From assembly GCA_029204225.1 (NCBI GenBank), contig CM055095.1, forward strand, positions 49,298,841-49,362,840: a stretch of 64,000 nucleotides of DNA, read 5' to 3'. Both the position numbers and the translations under genes were made by a program. This document shows, in pieces, positions 1 to 10,640 of the stretch. Under the pieces are notes generated by a model, which saw only the letters and a list, made by a program, of their open reading frames with translations, made no database searches and had not been told where the DNA came from. The DNA comes from Diphasiastrum complanatum (Eukaryota > Streptophyta > Lycopodiopsida > Lycopodiales > Lycopodiaceae). The stretch's first letter is position 1, and every line of letters begins with the position of its first letter.

Positions 1-498
1 GTGGAGATGAGTTGCAATATATATTGGCTGATTGTGGAGCCTTATGATCCCACATTATCTGAAGTTATTGTTTTATATTGTAAAAGTTTTCAATTTTTAT
101 ACATGTAAATGTGCTATAGTGCCTAAACTCATGTAAAGGCCTATTTGCACTTTGTAAAATCATTTTTTGGTTAGAACTTGTGACGTTTTGTGCAACATTC
201 TATAGAGACGCATTAGCGGATCTCAACCGACATCTGAACGGTTGGTAAATGACATTGAGGCCAGTGATCATTCCTTACATATCACATTCCATTTACCTTC
301 TTACATACACTTATTATACAAAAGAAGAGATTATTCTCTCTCTTGGGGAACTATCAAACATTTTATACTACTTATGATTTTGTGGAAATCTATAACGACT
401 AGGCCACCACATATTTTGGTGCAGTTGCCAGGGAGATGAATTTCACCATTTGTAATATTTTTGTTGTATTAAGTCTACGAATCTTTCTTATGTAACAC
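1..498. other. AT-rich leader before Ty3 gag; no gene seen
   Basis: No convincing coding region is visible. The stretch directly precedes the first gag codon of the Ty3 relic and may be its untranslated leader or the tail of a lost LTR, but I see neither a clear primer-binding site nor a TG/CA boundary. Confidence 0.4.
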
Positions 499-2643
499 AT
501 GCCAAGAACATACTTTCAAACAACTATTGAACAGAAACGTTTAGAGCGTGCACATCTATTAGAAGCATATAGAAAATCTAGAGATTTGTATCTGCAGAAT
601 TTGCAAAATTCACCAGTTAGATCAAGATTAACACCTTAACGCTACTACAACATTTGTAGATTCATTTGAGAAAAGGTCCATTAAAACACCAAGTTCTACA
701 ACTTCATTAGAATCTGATTCATCTGATTCCACTTCTGAGCCAAGTTCAAAATCAAAATCTTCTTCATTAGAACCATCATTTGAACGTAGTCTAGATCCTA
801 GTCCTCTTAGTTTACCACCTGATAATATGGCGAATCCAATGTCACCCACGTCTACAAAAATCGGATACGATTTTTTTAAGGGATCATCGTCCGAAGATGC
901 GGACAATTATTTGTCTCAGTTTGAATCTATTACTATAGCAAATAAAGAACATACAAACGAGGACAAAGTTAGAATTTTGCCAGGTCTTCTACGAAAGCAG
1001 ACTAGGATTTGGGACAGTCAATTAGTACCGAAAACGATTAATACTTGGAACGCTTTAAAAGTAGCATTTCTTAAGCAGTTTAGGGAGATAGGATACTCCA
1101 CTAGATTGTTGGCTCGGCTTAATTCTGTTGAAAAAAAACCAAAGGAATCACTTAGAAAGTATACTCATAGAGTTAAGAATTTAATAGAAAATTAGGAGCC
1201 CAGTATCCGGTTCATATGCAAAACGAATGGTTCTTGGGCAGTTTGCCGAAGAAAATGGATCGTTATTGTCGACAGGGATTGATGACCTCTTTAGAAGATG
1301 TCATTGCCTCTGCCGAAAATTACGAAACTTTTCGAATTTCTCATAGATGGAGGAATGAGAGAAAAAGTAGTAAAAAGCATAAATCAAAACTTACAGAAAA
1401 ATCTGAATCATCTACTAAGTCCGAATCGAAATCTGATTCAACATATGAGGAAGAGTCTTTAGAGTATTCATCTTATTCTTCTTCATCAGAAGAAGAATCT
1501 TCTTATAGGAAATCCAAGAGTAGGAATTCAGATAGAAAGATAAGAATGGAAAAATCCGAAAAGATGGATCCATTAAGGAAGAATGTTGAGATATTAGCAA
1601 AAGAAATGAGTGATTTAAAAGTCCAGATGTCTGACGTTAAAGCCAACCAGAAGAAATCGAAGCTTAACGCCAATGTTTGGTGTACCGCTTGTGGGAAGGA
1701 AGGTCATTCTAAGACTAACTGTCCCAGTTTACAAATTAACTATTTAGAAGAGAAATTATTCCTCTGTCCGATTAATAATCATGAGGAGATAGCTTATATT
1801 GCAACTCCTACTAACCGAAAGAACATTATACCAAAATTGTGTACTGGTCAATAGTACACTATTTTGGGTAGAGGAGGGACAAGAGATTCCACTCCTCCAC
1901 CCAGAGTAAGGGGTTCATGCTACAATTGCGGAGCCCCGGGTCACTGTTCGCCTGATTGTCCTAAACCCAGGAGGTCAGTAGGATATGTGCCGCTCTGTGC
2001 TAACTGTAAAGGCGAAGGGCATGTCACTGCTAAATGTCCTTAGCCACAATAGCCACGGTCTAAATCGAGGTTTTTAAACTCGCCTAGAGAAGATAACCTT
2101 CGGCCATCTAAAACTAACACTGACATGATAGTTCAAAGGATAGAAGTAGAGGCCGAATCACAAGATCAAGACCATCAATGGCCTAATTTAGATGTAGAGA
2201 TAAATAAACTAACTACTAGAAGTAGTAAAGATTCTTCAACTCTTAACGATAAGAAGAAAACTAAGAAGACGAAATCTACGAAAAATGCGACAAAAAAAGC
2301 GAAAGTCGCAGAACAGCCAGTAGAAATCTCTAATAGTAAAGAATTAGACCTTGATAGGCCTACTGAAAAATATTATGATGTTGATATTAGTTCGGAAGCT
2401 AAAAAGCTTTTAGACAAAGAAACTAAAAAATTTAAGAAAGTAACATTCTCAAATCCAGTTATAAGTAACGAGATACTTAGAAATCTATCGCCACTTAGAA
2501 CCCGTTCATATGATATAGTGGAAGACCTTGTCTCCAAAATGCTCAATATAAGTTTTAAACAGTTATTAGAGGATCATCAGTATTATAAGAAAGAAATGAA
2601 GAAATTTTTGCAAAGGAAAAGGAAAAGAAAAGCTGCGCCATAG
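499..2643 (+). pseudogene. Ty3/gypsy gag polyprotein relic with three CCHC zinc knuckles
   Basis: Gag would form the cytoplasmic virus-like particle of a Ty3-type retrotransposon. Reading starts at the ATG at 499 (MPRTYFQ), shifts frame near 638, continues through a retrotransposon gag-type helical domain (827-1195), shifts again at about 1193, and passes a Ser/Lys/Glu-rich linker (about 1370-1560). Three zinc knuckles follow: CTACGKEGHSKTNC near 1680-1722, CYNCGAPGHCSPDC near 1918-1960, and CANCKGEGHVTAKC near 1999-2040. Stop codons lie at 1852 and 2041. The last open part (2125-2643) is a basic, Lys-rich segment ending in LLEDHQYYKKEMKKF, like the region before protease in other Ty3 elements. 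Protease and most of RT, which should follow, are missing. Two frameshifts and two stops make this a dead copy. The family is clear from the knuckles and context; the exact lineage is not. Confidence 0.75.
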
Positions 2644-2689
2644 TTCAGGATTTCCTTCACTTAATACGGGCCTTCATTGGTAAACTTCA

Positions 2690-3078
2690 ATTTATTTGAA
2701 AGATGTCGCAAATATCAAATTTCTCTAAATCCAGAAAAATGCCAGGTATGGATTTCCCACGGTATTGTGCTTGGGCATGTGATATCAAGACATGGTATTG
2801 CCATCGATTATTCTAAGATCAAGGTTATTGTGGAATAGCTACCACCAACAACAATTCGTGGAGTTTATGCGTTTATAAGTCATGCGAACTACTATCAAAT
2901 TTTTATTATCTTCTTTGCAAATTTAGCACAACCTATATACAAACTGACTATTGTTCCTATTTGGATAATAGAGGCGTGAGAAGCCTTTAAAAAGTTTAAA
3001 AAAGCATTAACTTCAGCACCAATACGGCGTTCTCCAGAATGGACGATAGAATTTCATGTTCATACGGATGTCTCGTGC
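2690..3078 (+). pseudogene. Ty3 reverse transcriptase C-terminal fragment
   Basis: Translation gives the thumb and connection part of a Ty3 RT: a LNPEKCQVW-like motif (usually LN.KKC.F), then LGHVIS..GI, then the SPIR/FHVHTD-type segment that opens RNase H. In-frame stops occur (for example in VIVE*LPP). Fingers, palm and the YxDD active site are absent, so a deletion joins the end of gag to the RT tail. The reading breaks off near 3078, where an inverted segment begins. It is a relic with no activity expected. Confidence 0.75.
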
Positions 3079-3826
3079 TCGCTGGCAAACATCACATGTC
3101 TGAATAAAACGTTATGTGTCCTTATGAAGTGTAGGCCACCAACAACCTGATTGCAAAAGTTTGTGAATAGTAATATCTGTAGAGAAGTGTCCTCTGCCCA
3201 TGCCATCATGTGAAAACATGATTAAATCTAGGACTTCATGTGGTAAAACACATCTATGTAGAATACTGTTTGATCCACGACAAGACAATTGTCCTACAAT
3301 CAATTGATAAAGTTGAGCCTTATGAATCAATTGTCTCTTTTGTACTTCTATCAAGGAGTCATTTGGTTGTCCTAGCATCAGCTTCTCAACAATATTTGCT
3401 GCCCACTCAGGTTTTGCTTCGACATAGAACAATGCAGCATCTGGTAATTCATCATCCTCTTCAATGTTAATTGGTGCAGATTCGATTCGCGAAACATGAT
3501 CGGCGAGATAATATTGCTTCCCCTTTCGAACCACAATTCGAAAGTCAAATTCAGTCAATAACAATAACCATCTTGCAATACGTCCAGTATTGCATGTCTT
3601 GTTTACCAAGTAAAGTAACGGTTGGTGATCCGTATAAAATGCAAAGTGCATTTCCATGAGGTAGTGACAAAATTTTGGAACAGAAAAAATCATGGCTAAC
3701 GCCTCACGTTCTGTTGTTGAATAATTTTTCTCTGGATCTGTAAGTTGTCTGCTTGCAAATCGTATATGATAATCCTTCTTATAATCTCCTGGCTGCATCA
3801 AAACTGATCCAATGGCATATTACGAC
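3079..3826 (-). pseudogene. Ty3 RNase H and integrase zinc-finger segment, inverted
   Basis: An open frame at 3112-3801 on the minus strand encodes RNase H (ASRQLTDPEKNYSTTEREALA, then FYTDHQPL with the expected acidic residues). The integrase N-terminal HHCC region follows (HDGMGRGHF ... GCWWPTLHKD), and beyond one stop CDVCQRAR is still readable toward 3079. It lies between plus-strand RT (to 3078) and plus-strand integrase core (from 3827). Flipping this segment restores the normal RT-RNase H-integrase order, with reading continuous on both sides: HTD followed by a YAIGSVL-type run, and CQRAR followed by PTRQNYKPLHP. This is a clean internal inversion of about 750 bp in one element, not a second element. 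Confidence 0.8.
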
Positions 3827-4042
3827 CTACTCGACAAAACTATAAACCCTTGCATCCAGTTTTATCGCAAGCACCGTTTGAAAAATGGGGACTGGAATAT
3901 CTTGGTCCTATTCATCTTGCCGCACAAGGATCTCAGGCCCGATACATTATCGTAGCAACTGATTATATGACCAAGTGGGTTGAAGCCAAAGTTGTCAAAG
4001 TTGCTGATGCAAAATCTACGGCCAAGTTTCTGCACACTTGAT
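3827..4042 (+). pseudogene. Ty3 integrase catalytic core, N-terminal fragment
   Basis: Reads PLHPVLSQAPFEKWGLEYLGPI, then YIIVATDYMTKWVEA, the first half of a Ty3 integrase core (the D of VATDYMTKW is the first catalytic Asp region). It ends at a stop near 4042, where sequence passes into minus-strand copia DNA. It is the plus-strand continuation of the relic that starts at 499. Confidence 0.75.
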
Positions 4043-5823
4043 TTAATTTGCACCATTGAATTTGCCATGTCATATGTATTATGTGAATTTATCGAGTGCT
4101 TCAGATTTATTCTGAATAAAATACACTCTGGCAAATTTGCTATAATCATCAATGAAGGTTATATAATACTTTGAACCTCCTACTAAGATCACGTTGAATG
4201 GTCCGCAGATGTCAGATTGCACTAGCTCCAGAATCTTTGTCATTCTGTAGGAGTCTTTGATGAATGGAGTGTGCGACATCTTGCCCTTCAAACATGCATC
4301 ACAGGTGGTCGAACTTGTTGCATTCGAGATGATGACCCCTGTTATCGCTCCATGATGGCTTGCTTGGTAAAGTGCCATTGAGTTCATGTGGCAGAGTCTT
4401 CTGTGTCACAGAGTGTCTGGCAAGTCATCATGAGTCTGATGCACCTGATCTTCAGGTAGGCGTACCTTCAGATGATATAGGTTACCTTTCTTTCTGCCTT
4501 GAGCGATGAGAGTACTGGTACTGGCGTCAATCATGTTGTATGCTTCGTTAGAAAACGTCACATGCATCTCTGCATCTGCTATTCTTGTTACAGAGAGCAA
4601 GTCTTATTGCAGAGTAGGCATGTACAGAATGTCTTTGAGTCGTCTGTCTCTGTCGTTGTGAACTAATACCGTTCACTTGATGCTTAGATCCATCTCCAAG
4701 AATTATGAATCTTGAAGGATCTGCACTTCTGAAATCAGATTCGTCTTGATGTCACGAAGTGTGAGATGGCTCCTGAATATAGGATCACCTCATGTTTGTC
4801 AGATGTTGATGCTGCACACATATCTTCACAAATGTAGGCGGTCGAACAATTTTTGTTCATTCTTTCTTCGCCCATCTTAGAGCTCTCGGGCTCCTAGACA
4901 TAGGACGAACTATTGTTGTTCTCCTATCTGTTCTGTGTTGATTTGTTCCTTGGATTCTGGCGGCAATCCATGGCTGCATGACCCTTCTTGTGACAATAGA
5001 TACACTCAATCTTGGGATTGACCTAGCATGTATCAACTGTATGTCCGTCTCATGCAAGTCTTCTTGTCTGCACTTTGTTGTTTTGACCTCCCTTTGGTCT
5101 TCCAGTTGCCTTTGCTTGTTCCTTCTGCTTGTTAATCACGATCCTGCCTCTGCTTCGACTCCCTCTTAGGCTTAAATTATTTCTTGAATTTTTCTCTATT
5201 GTCGTAGAGGGCCTGGTCAGAACCAAAATGTGATCAAGGTGTTCTCTGGCCTCGACTTCCTCTCGAATCTCGACAATCGTCTTTTTGAGGTCCATGGTAG
5301 GATCTTTCGCGAGCAGGACCCTCGTTGTCTGGAATGATCTGGATAAGGCTCTCAATAGGTATGTGAGCTGCTTCTCAGCTGACACTGCATTCTCTGCTCC
5401 AAAGTTATGTAGTGATAGAAACAGATCCTTCATCTTTCTTACGAAAGAGGTGAGGCCCTTTCCATCCCATTGTAGATTGGTCAGCTGATCTTCCAACATC
5501 ATGATCTGATTTCTTGATTTCATCTGAAATTTGGTGAGCAATGCATCCCACATCTCCTTAGCTTGGGGGAGTGTAGCCAGGTCAAGTGTGAGACTATCTT
5601 CGATGGAATATGATAGCAAGGCTACTGGCTTGTCGTTTTTTTCCCTCCATTCGTGTAGCTCCTTGCCTATTGTCGTAGGCATTTGTTTTGTGCCATCCAC
5701 CTAGGGGAAGAGTCCTTCGCCCTTGAGTATCAGTGATGTCTTAACCTTCCAAGATAGAAAGTTAGATCCTGAAGAATCAAGTATTGTGCAGATCTTGCTC
5801 TGCATGCTGTTGATTGAAGCCAT
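4043..5823 (-). pseudogene. Ty1/copia gag-protease-integrase relic (element A)
   Basis: Minus-strand copia polyprotein. Gag starts at the ATG near 5822 (MASINSMQ), has a stop at about 5701, then runs through a UBN2-type gag domain (5700-5050) and a perfect CCHC knuckle (C-IY-C-HKKG-H-AAMD-C, about 5004-4965). The protease motif near 4800-4760 reads YSGAISHF where DSGATSHF is expected, so the catalytic Asp is replaced by Tyr. The GAG-pre-integrase region (GNLYHL ... HRRLCHMN) and the integrase start (CDACLKGK, SDICGP, FIDDYSKF) follow to about 4079. The remaining integrase, RT and RNase H are absent. Several stops and frameshifts are present. Its primer-binding site and 5' LTR follow at 5924-6996. 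It begins abruptly beside the Ty3 integrase at about 4042. Confidence 0.8.
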
Positions 5824-5923
5824 TGCTTCTTGAAGTCTGTTTCCTTGTTAATGGTTGATTGTCTGAATGCTTGGCCTCCTAGATCTAATAGCTTCTCGGC
5901 TATGTCAGACTATGACAAGATAA

Positions 5924-5940
5924 GGTAGGCTCTGATACCA
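5924..5940 (-). other. Primer-binding site of copia element A
   Basis: On the minus strand it reads TGGTATCAGAGCCTACC, the usual plant copia site complementary to initiator tRNA-Met. One spacer base separates it from the LTR end at 5942, and gag starts about 100 bp downstream. Confidence 0.85.
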
Positions 5941-5941
5941 C

Positions 5942-6996
5942 TGTAGAGAATCAATGTCATATGCTCTGATACCATTGAAGGAAATAAGAATGAGAATCAA
6001 TCGCAAAGCTTTTTGCGAAGCAACCACGATTCCCTCTTGAGATTCGGATGGAGTTCAGATGCGTTCACTGGACACTGCCAGCTGAATCACTCCTACAGTC
6101 CTCCAGAGTGTAGTCAGACACTATTGATCTACTTTTATAAAATTAATGCAGCATTCAACATGTTTTCAACCAAGGTGCAGAATTCAATGAACAAGAAAAA
6201 CTCAGACACACGATTAACAGCAGAAGCATTTGCATTCGAGATCATACAACACAAATTGACATGTGCGCAAAGGCTACAATATCGTCTATTGATTTCTTTT
6301 TCTGATTTTTCAAGCATTGCATGCATATCCACGCAGTGCGTTGGCGTGAGAGAGATATGCTTCTCTCATGGATTTTTGTCTCGCTTACTAGCGGACTCTT
6401 GGATCTCTATGGATCCTGATCACAGAGCTCGTCTCGGGTGCAGGCGGACTTACTATCTATATTTCGTCTTGATTGCTTACTAGCATCAGACTACTTCATT
6501 GCACTGTGTGTGTATTCTGTTGATCTATATGTCAAGTGTCATTTAGTAAGTATAGTCGCTCTATGTAAATCTAAGATTAGAGTGATTAAGCATCTACAAC
6601 TAATCAGGGAATTACAAGAGTGGCAGATTAGCCACGGCCTAGGGAGTATCTGCTGACGTCATGCCATCAGATCATATTTCTGTACTTCTGGGTACTTGCG
6701 CGATCTTTGCTGGTACTCTTTGGAGCATGAGGGAAAAACGGGTTTTGCGACATTTTTCGTGTCGCGTCGTTGGTTTCGTTTTGCTCGTCTGCCTTTCTCT
6801 CATACTGGACCACAAAAGATTCTCATTCGTGAATCTTTCATGTTCGCAAACCGTTCGTCTTCGTCTCCTTTGACTTTCGTGTTCGCAAAACTTTTCGTGT
6901 TTTGTGTCTCCTGACTTTCGAGTTCGGGAATGTTTTCGTCAGGCTGAAGGCTGAAAGCTAGCAAGGCTTTGTAAATAGAAATGTTTTGTTTCTTCA
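5942..6996 (-). repeat. 5' LTR of copia element A (1055 bp)
   Basis: On the minus strand it runs from TGAAGAAACAAAAC to GATTCTCTACA, with TG/CA termini. It abuts the tRNA-Met primer-binding site on the gag side and the 5-bp duplication CCATG (6997-7001) on the other. The portion 5942-6720 is closely repeated at 15501-16271, with small indels. The part at 6720-6990 is rich in TTCG/TTCGTG motifs. Confidence 0.8.
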
Positions 6997-7090
6997 CCAT
7001 GCATGGAAAATTTTCTTTCTAGACACACGAATTATTCTCATTCATTTTCTTTTTGAGCTAGACCTATCTTCTACACACCACTTTCCAACA
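6997..7090 (+). repeat. 3' end fragment of LTR C, bordered by two target-site duplications
   Basis: Positions 7002-7090 match the last ~95 bp of the LTR at 25496-26655 (TTTTCTTTCTAGACACAC ... CACCACTTTCC.ACA). The fragment is preceded by CCATG (6997-7001), identical to 15496-15500 next to the partner LTR of element A. It is followed by CTTCC (7091-7095), identical to 25491-25495 next to the 5' LTR of element C. It therefore looks like the distal end of the 3' LTR whose main part is at 14440-15500. Confidence 0.8.
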
Positions 7091-8150
7091 CTTCCAAATC
7101 ATACTTCGTAGCATAAGCGAGGAGTAGTTGGATGCTCGATATCTTGACCATTGGGGAGTATGTATTGAAGTAGTCGATGCCATACCTTTGCGTGTAGCCC
7201 TTAGCAACAAGTCAAGCTTTGTATCTTTCGACACTTCCATCTGGTCTCAGCTTCCTTTTTTAAACCCATTTGCAATCAACTTTTTTCTTTCCTTCGGGAA
7301 GTGGTTCAAGTGTTCATGCCTAATTTTTGCTTCATCGACTTGATCTCTTCGACATTGCTTGCTTCCAAAATTCTCCTTCTAGATTTTGGATTGCTTCTAG
7401 ATATGTCGTCGGTTCCTCAGTGGACCTACAGAATTCGACATCTATGTCCTCGCTCCTTTGAATATTTTTGATGAATCTGTCACGGAGTCTTCTTATTCTC
7501 GTTGATCTTCTTGGCTCGATTTGTGGTTGCTGGTGTGTTCACTCTTCAAATTCTTCGATAGGCTGGTCTTCCGTGTCTTGTTCTGGAGTGTGTGGTTCTA
7601 TATTTGGGATCAATGTGTGGCCTTGAACTCTCTCTTCAATTGGCAGTAGTGAGAAGATTTCATGGCCTCTTGATTCTTTTACTCTTGGAAATGTTGATTC
7701 ATTGAACTCCACGTCGCTACTCATTACCATCTTCTTTTAGGTTGGATTGTAGAGTTGATAGATATGTGAGTCGTTCGAATATCTGACCATCACCATCTGC
7801 ATCGACTTTTTGTTGAGTTTGCTTCTCTTTTCTTTTGGTATGTGCATGCATCCTGCACATCCAAACACTCGTACGTATGACAGATCGGGCTTCTCACCCG
7901 TCCACATTTAGTACCGTGTTTGGTTCACCAACGTTGTCATTGTCGACCTGTTCTGCAGGTGTACAACAGCTGCAATTGCTTCGGCCCAAAACTAACTTGG
8001 CAATTGTGCTTGAGCCATCATGCATTTAGCACCTTTCACAAGAGTTCTGTTCCATCTTTCTGCTACACCATTATATTGTGGTGTATAGGCAAGTGTGCAT
8101 TCTCAACGACTACTCGGATGAGGGTAGAGAGTTTATGATGTACATCAGTT
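7091..8150 (-). pseudogene. Copia integrase C-terminus and RT N-terminus relic (split by element C)
   Basis: Minus-strand reading gives integrase tail motifs (NGVAERWNRTLVKGA near 8050, FWAEAIAAV, VFGCAGCMHIPKEK), a proline/glutamate linker (7730-7539) and the start of RT ([20 protein letters not shown], then [10 protein letters not shown] at 7096). Frameshifts and stops are frequent. Reading halts exactly at the CTTCC duplication. The expected next residues (VHEIDVK) occur at 25490 on the same strand beside the matching CTTCC. Similar in sequence to the copia element at 49866-53840, so probably the same family. Confidence 0.75.
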
Positions 8151-8157
8151 GCTCGGG

Positions 8158-8836
8158 TGTTGGGACTGTCAAACAACTATCCCAACTTTATTGATTATCA
8201 GTAGTGACACGCTCGACTTCGAACAATCGAAGCCTTCTCATGCCCACTTCCTGTATTGTGCAACTACTTGGACAATGACAGCAACAGTCATGACCTACCT
8301 CAGATGGCGCAATGTCTCCATGCCATCTTCTTGTACATATATCTGCACAAATGTAAATTGTATATAGTTGATCATTTTAATCAATTCAACAGAGAGACAT
8401 ATCAATACAACCAGACGAGATAGGTTGACTTGATATACACTCAAGCGCTCATAGAAACCGAGACAACAACTTATCAGAGACAGACACAATAGATGCTTTC
8501 ATGCATTGATTCTTTCTTCATTTCAGACTGATTGTCGAAATAAGCTCATAGTTGTTATAGATCGTAGTTAGCTTTGTGAGCACGCGATTTTGTCCACTAT
8601 TGTGTTGTGCTCACCAACATCATCTGACTTGTATTTTTATACATTCAATCTAAATAAATTACTATCTAGTTTTGCATTTAAATTTTGTCACTGTTGTGTG
8701 CTTTCCACTTTGTCTGACTATCTTATTGCTTTGTTTGATTGTCTGCTCTTCCGCTTTCGCAAACAACTGCGCAATCTCCATTTGTGTTCACCTACTATTG
8801 TTGTAGTGCACGCACCAAGGGAATCAGTCGAGCACT
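8158..8836 (+). repeat. LTR fragment of family E
   Basis: Positions 8340-8836 align by eye with 62870-63345 and with the minus strand of 34755-35969. Shared blocks include GCATTGATTCTTTCTT, TTAGCTTTGTGA and TAGTGCACGCACC. The boundary at about 8158 (TGTTGGGACTGTC) is tentative. No coding region belongs to it. Confidence 0.55.
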
Positions 8837-9056
8837 GCCTTCGTGTGATAGTAGGATCATTCCGATCCAATTGTTCCACCCATCCATCACGGATTTCACT
8901 GACAGGTTGACCATGTTATTGTTGCTTTGCATAGATGTCAATTGGCCTTAAGGCTTGTGACAATTATTTGTAAAATGACTATACATGTTACAAATCACAC
9001 AATACATAATCCCATTTGAGCAATTCTTGGAATTATACTCATCTTACCTAGAATTT

Positions 9057-9437
9057 CTACATAGTCTTAATTAACCTAGAGGGTAAATCTTTTTGTGTTA
9101 TCAATGCATCTTCCTTTTTGGTATGTGTTCTTTTTTGTCCTTTTCTTTTTGTGTTTCTTTGACTTCGTATCCTCTTTGAAGATGAAGATGAGAAAGTGGA
9201 TTCCTTGGAGGAATTAGAGTCAAACAATAATTTAGAGTGAAAACCCAAATTTGAAGTGCTAGATCTTTTGTGCCATCGTCTATGGGTTTGGTATATCTTT
9301 TGGTTCTCCTCTTCTTCTAACTGTCTTGCTGCTTCCACAATGTGTTCTAACATTCTTCCATTCATAGAAATGGTTCCTCTTCTAAGTATTTTGTGCAGTC
9401 CATGTCTAGAATATATTACTCTTTTTAAATTAGACAA
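9057..9437 (-). other. Unrecognised 126-residue open frame, possibly a gag linker relic
   Basis: Starts MSNLKRVIYSRHGL and contains LEHIVEAARQLEEEENQ, which resembles the end of a retrotransposon gag helical domain, followed by a Ser/Lys/Arg-rich tail. I do not recognise it with certainty. There is no zinc knuckle and no neighbouring pol. A decayed gag fragment is the best guess; a chance open frame is possible. Confidence 0.25.
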
Positions 9438-10439
9438 GAGTTCCTATTATCTTTTTTCAAACTATAAACCTTCCGTTTTTGTTTGATTACTTGAAGCTTA
9501 TTAAAAAAAATTTCATCTCCACATATTTTTCAATATTTTCTCTTAAGTTCCTATCATGTGAGAAACTCACCCAACCCAAAGTGAGAAATACCATTGCAAA
9601 GCATCTGCTTTTTTACAAAGTTGTTGAAAACAACTCAATCTCTCAAATGTCTTCAATTTTCCAGTTTGCTTGACAAATAGCTAGAAATTGGTGTATATGC
9701 ATATTTGAGTCATTATATTTTTTTTTCCTTGAAACTTTGAAATGTAGCCACTCAGGTTAAGCGAATCTATGATGATGCTAATCCTTGATTATTTTTAGCC
9801 ATACTTGTCTAACTTGCATTGAAATGTTGGAGTTTAATCTTACTCCTACTCACCTGATTCAGTCTTCCAATGTATGATATCTACTGTAAATATTCACTTC
9901 TCATAACAATCTACAAAAATGAATTGTCATTCGGGAGATTCTACAGTCTTCCATGCATATTCGAATAGTATATAGAGATACATGCAAATTCGAGACAAAG
10001 CAAAGATCGACATGATTTGACCCCGATACTGAGTATTCGAGTTCAAGGTAGACAACTTTCATCGAATCCACATTGTCAACTATTACGTATCAACTAACTA
10101 TCGACTATCAACACCAACTTCGACTCGAACTATTGAATCGACCATTCTTATGGTACCAGTCAGAATGGAGTATCTCCTCTGCCAAATCTAATGTAGGCTA
10201 AAACACAATTCAATTATGTTATTGTATGCAGATAACCATCACTATTTGCCTATTGACTACAGTTCACGATGTAAAATGTACTGATCAGATTAGTCTCTTC
10301 TTGTAATCTCTACTTAGTTTTAAACACACTGTTTACAAGAACTAATTTGTAATGGCCAGATCTGGTAACAAATCCAGTCTTTCACCCATCTTGCAACTTA
10401 ATTCTTATCTGATGATATCATGTTCTAAGAAATATTTTA
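9438..10439. other. No recognisable feature
   Basis: AT-rich DNA without coding similarity, LTR boundary or RNA gene that I can identify. Confidence 0.5.
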
Positions 10440-10640
10440 GTGAAGTATTAAGTCATCCATCCTAGGTAATGGATATTTATACTTAATGGTCATTTTATTT
10501 AATCCCTTGTAATCCACACACATCCCAAAATCTCCATCCTTCTTTGATTTCAGAAGAATATGAACACGCCAAGGTGAATTACTGGGCTAGATATGTTTCA
10601 TCCTCAGATAGTTTTTAATCTGATTTGAAATCTCTATCTC
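10440..10640 (-). pseudogene. Ty3 reverse transcriptase fragment
   Basis: Minus-strand translation reads [16 protein letters not shown], then [25 protein letters not shown], the conserved Ty3 RT fingers region (normally SSPVLLVKKKDG...CVDYRALN). One stop lies upstream. No gag, protease or palm motif is attached. It is an isolated relic. Confidence 0.7.
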
